Positions 62,221 to 64,000 of a stretch of DNA of 64,000 nt are shown piece by piece. The first letter of the stretch is position 1. Every line of letters starts with the position of its first letter. The DNA comes from Puffinus mauretanicus (Eukaryota; Chordata; Aves; Procellariiformes; Procellariidae). The notes below the pieces were generated by a model that made no database searches, was not told the DNA's origin, and saw only the letters and a list, made by a program, of their open reading frames with translations. A program made the position numbers and the translations under genes. Location: contig JAJKFH010002646.1 in assembly GCA_023333565.1 (NCBI GenBank), positions 1,922,001-1,986,000 of the forward strand. Reading direction: 5' to 3'.

Positions 62221-62808
62221 TGTTGTGGTTTAACCCCAGCCAGCTACTAAGCCCCACACAGCTGCTCTCTCACTCCCCCCCTTGTGGGATGGGGGAGAGA
62301 ATCAGAAGGGTAAAAGTGAGAAAACTCGTGGGTTGGGATAAAGACAGTTTAATAGGTAAAGCAAAAGCCACACACACAAGCAAAGCAAAATAAGGAATTC
62401 CTTCACTACTTCCCATCAGCAGGCAGGTGTTCAGCCATCTCCAAGGAAAGCAGGGCTCCATCACGCCTAACGGTTACTTGGGAAGACAAATGCCATCACT
62501 CCGAACGTCACCCCCTTCCTTCTTCTTCCCCCAGCTTTATATACTGAGCATGACGTCATATGGTATGGAATATCCCTTTGGTCAGTTGGAGTCAGCTGTC
62601 CCAGCTGTGTCCCCTCCCAACTTCTCATGCACCCCCAGCCTACTCGCTGGTGGGGTGGTGTGAGAAGCAGCAAAGGCCTTGACTCTGTGTAAGCACTGCT
62701 CAGCAATAACTAAAACATTATCAGCACTGTTTCAGCACAAATCCAAATCATAGCCCCATACTAGCTACTCTAAAGAAAATTAACTTTATCCCAGCCAAAA
62801 CCAGCACA
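62221..62808 (-). mobile_element. Solo LTR, family B (avian ERVL-like), minus orientation
   Basis: This is a 588-bp LTR of the same family as 61092-61627, inverted. The plus strand starts 'tgttgtggtttaaccccagc' and ends 'atcccagccaaaaccagcaca', so the element's own strand starts tgtgctggttttggctggg. The TATA box is at 62536-62543 (tttatata on plus) and the polyadenylation signal ATTAAA at 62348-62353. A perfect palindromic TGACGTCA, the full cAMP-response element, lies at 62551-62558. Flanking tatct (62216-62220) and catct (62809-62813) agree at 4 of 5 bases. It differs from the plus copy by short insertions, for instance in the part after the polyadenylation signal. Confidence 0.92.
62536..62558 (-). 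promoter_or_regulatory. LTR-B core promoter with perfect CRE (minus copy)
   Basis: TATATAAA (62536-62543, minus) stands seven bases downstream of TGACGTCA (62551-62558). This CRE and TATA arrangement could bind CREB or ATF-family factors; activity in this genome is inference. Confidence 0.75.
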
Positions 62809-63036
62809 CATCTAAACATTCTTGTAGGTCTACACCTCAAAGTATGAGGTACAAAACCTCATACTTGGTCTTGGATCAAGACCTCTAGGTTACACCTTCA
62901 GCATTATTCAGCATTATTAAGGCTGAATTACCATAGCTTTACAACTCTATTCATACCACCTATCACTAAATTACCTGTTCTCAGAGCTTCCTTCATGCTC
63001 CTATTAAGGAATATCTGCTTACATTTGTTTGTCCTC
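62809..63036. other. Short unique stretch with two adjacent hairpins
   Basis: No gene is seen. It holds the inverted repeats at 62840-62866 and 62867-62883 and a direct tandem copy of cagcattatt (62899-62908, 62909-62918). Confidence 0.6.
62840..62883. repeat. Two abutting perfect inverted repeats
   Basis: The first has arms aagtatgaggt (62840-62850) and acctcatactt (62856-62866) with loop acaaa. The second follows at once, with arms ggtcttg (62867-62873) and caagacc (62877-62883) and loop gat. Both are perfect. They start 32 bases after the end of the family B LTR. Confidence 0.9.
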
Positions 63037-63105
63037 ATATCACAGAACCATGGAATAACTCTGTTTGGAAGGGATCTCAGGGCTGTTCAGCCTCTGCAAA
63101 GAGCC
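63037..63105 (-). mobile_element. Possible CR1 3' tail remnant, antisense
   Basis: 'cacagaaccatggaataact' (63041-63060) followed by 'tttggaagggatctcagg' resembles the antisense CR1 tail, which in good copies reads like cagaatcatagaat then ggttggaagggacctcagg. It is short and diverged. It may be the tail of the same insertion as the endonuclease region at 63420-64000 with the middle lost. Confidence 0.5.
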
Positions 63106-63419
63106 TGTCGATCTCTTGCTCATCCTCCCTGACAGTGTGCATCTGCTCAGCTCCTCCGCAACTCCTTCGCCTGCCAACAGCTCCTCACCCAGTGCACATA
63201 CCTCGCCACAAGGACACCGCCACTGCCCTGGCGCAGCAACCGGGCAGGAACTGCCTGCTGCCTGAGACTGGGATGGTGGCATCCTCCCCCAGAACTCTGC
63301 AATATGCTGAGGCCCACGCTTCCTCCCAGGTAGGAGACCATGTCCCATGGTGCCTCACCACCACCTTGGGTTTACATATATAAAACCTTTCTGGTTTTAG
63401 CTATATATACACAACATTT
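63106..63419. other. GC-rich stretch of unknown origin between CR1 parts
   Basis: About 310 bases, GC-rich up to about 63340 and then AT-rich. I do not recognise it. Overlapping open frames on both strands up to 102 codons have no known domain. Confidence 0.45.
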
Positions 63420-64000
63420 TTATATTTTGGTTCTTCCAGTTGTCTGAAGAAGGCTTTATCTACTTCTTCCTGATTGGGTGATCTGTAGCAGACACCCATC
63501 ACAATGTCATCCATGCTGATCTATCCTCTAACCCTGACCCATAAGCTCTCAGCTGGCTCATCACCCCTCCTAAGGCAGAGCTAGCTGCATCCTCGCTGCT
63601 ATCTCATATAAAGGCAACCCCCAGTTGTGCTGATTTCCCAGAAAAGGTATGAGATCTTCCCCCATCATGCTGTCATGTAGACTCACCCTTATTTGTGTGT
63701 ATACCCTTAGGATGGGCCCCTTTCTTCTCCTTTCTGCCTTATGTTGATTATAAGGTCTCTTGTCCACATCACCCCACACCCTTTGTTTGCCAACCATTTC
63801 CTCACTTGATTATAGGTCATCATCTCTCTCTCCCATCACTTCTAGTTTAAAACTTCTCCTCACCACGTTGGCCAGCATGTTGGTTCCGCTTGGTTACGGA
63901 AGTCCCATCTCTTCCAAGAATTTCTTGATCATCTATCATCAAAAAGGCTTCCAAGGTCTTCATCTGAAGATGAATCTTTGTTATTGACACCAGATGTGCA
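63420..64000 (-). mobile_element. CR1 LINE, antisense, endonuclease region of ORF2, cut by window edge
   Basis: Read on the minus strand, 63452-63511 encodes DDIVMGVCYRSPNQEEVDKA. This is the conserved block of the CR1 ORF2 apurinic-type endonuclease, the enzyme that nicks target DNA. Upstream on the element, about 63540-63570 encodes ESLWVRVRG, another endonuclease block, with a stop shortly after it, so the copy is dead. The sequence from about 63860 ('ccacgttggccagcatgttg', 63862-63881) to the window edge matches what I remember of the avian CR1 part preceding this domain. The element runs past 64000. The reverse-transcriptase part that should follow towards lower coordinates is missing. 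Confidence 0.82.

Noticed and set aside
62840..62918. CRISPR-like array
   Set aside because: The inverted repeats differ in sequence, there are no regular spacers, and the setting is a bird genome.

Overview
The window looks like non-coding nuclear DNA from a bird, probably a neoavian. The evidence is the interspersed repeats. There are CR1 LINE copies of several ages on both strands; the younger ones end in the avian tail that reads like ATTCTATGATTCTATGA. There are also four solo LTRs from two endogenous-retrovirus LTR families that I recognise from bird genomes. Nothing has bacterial, organellar or viral gene organisation. The longest open frame is 171 codons, about what chance gives in 64 kb read in six frames. 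I cannot support any complete protein-coding or RNA gene. The sequence could be a gene desert or the inside of a very long intron.

Layout. 1-6 kb: unique sequence. 6-6.9 kb: a younger sense CR1 nested in an older antisense CR1. 6.9-21.7 kb: long repeat-poor stretch. 21.7-22.4 kb: old antisense CR1. 25.2-26.6 kb: antisense CR1 that keeps recognisable reverse-transcriptase motifs. 28.8 kb: MIR-like SINE remnant. 30.6-31.2 kb: GC-rich patch with an alternating purine-pyrimidine tract. 32-37.6 kb: CR1-dense block with one old antisense copy, two old sense copies and two truncated antisense tails. 37.6-50.3 kb: second long repeat-poor stretch. 50.3-50.7 kb: MIR-like SINE remnant. 55.3-62.8 kb: four solo LTRs arranged as two inverted pairs. 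63.4-64 kb: antisense CR1 endonuclease region running off the window edge.

What merits a second look. The LTR cluster has both families in inverted pairs, one copy with a perfect 5-bp target duplication, and a repeat array inside the long copy of family A. A minus-strand stretch at 58.7 kb has good acceptor and donor signals around an open 98-bp segment and could be a real exon. Several perfect short inverted repeats (58.45 kb, 62.84-62.88 kb, 49.15 kb) are not explained by the repeats I identified. I found no convincing previously undescribed biological system. Family names rest on memory of repeat consensus sequences, not on a search, and most repeat edges are accurate only to a few tens of bases.
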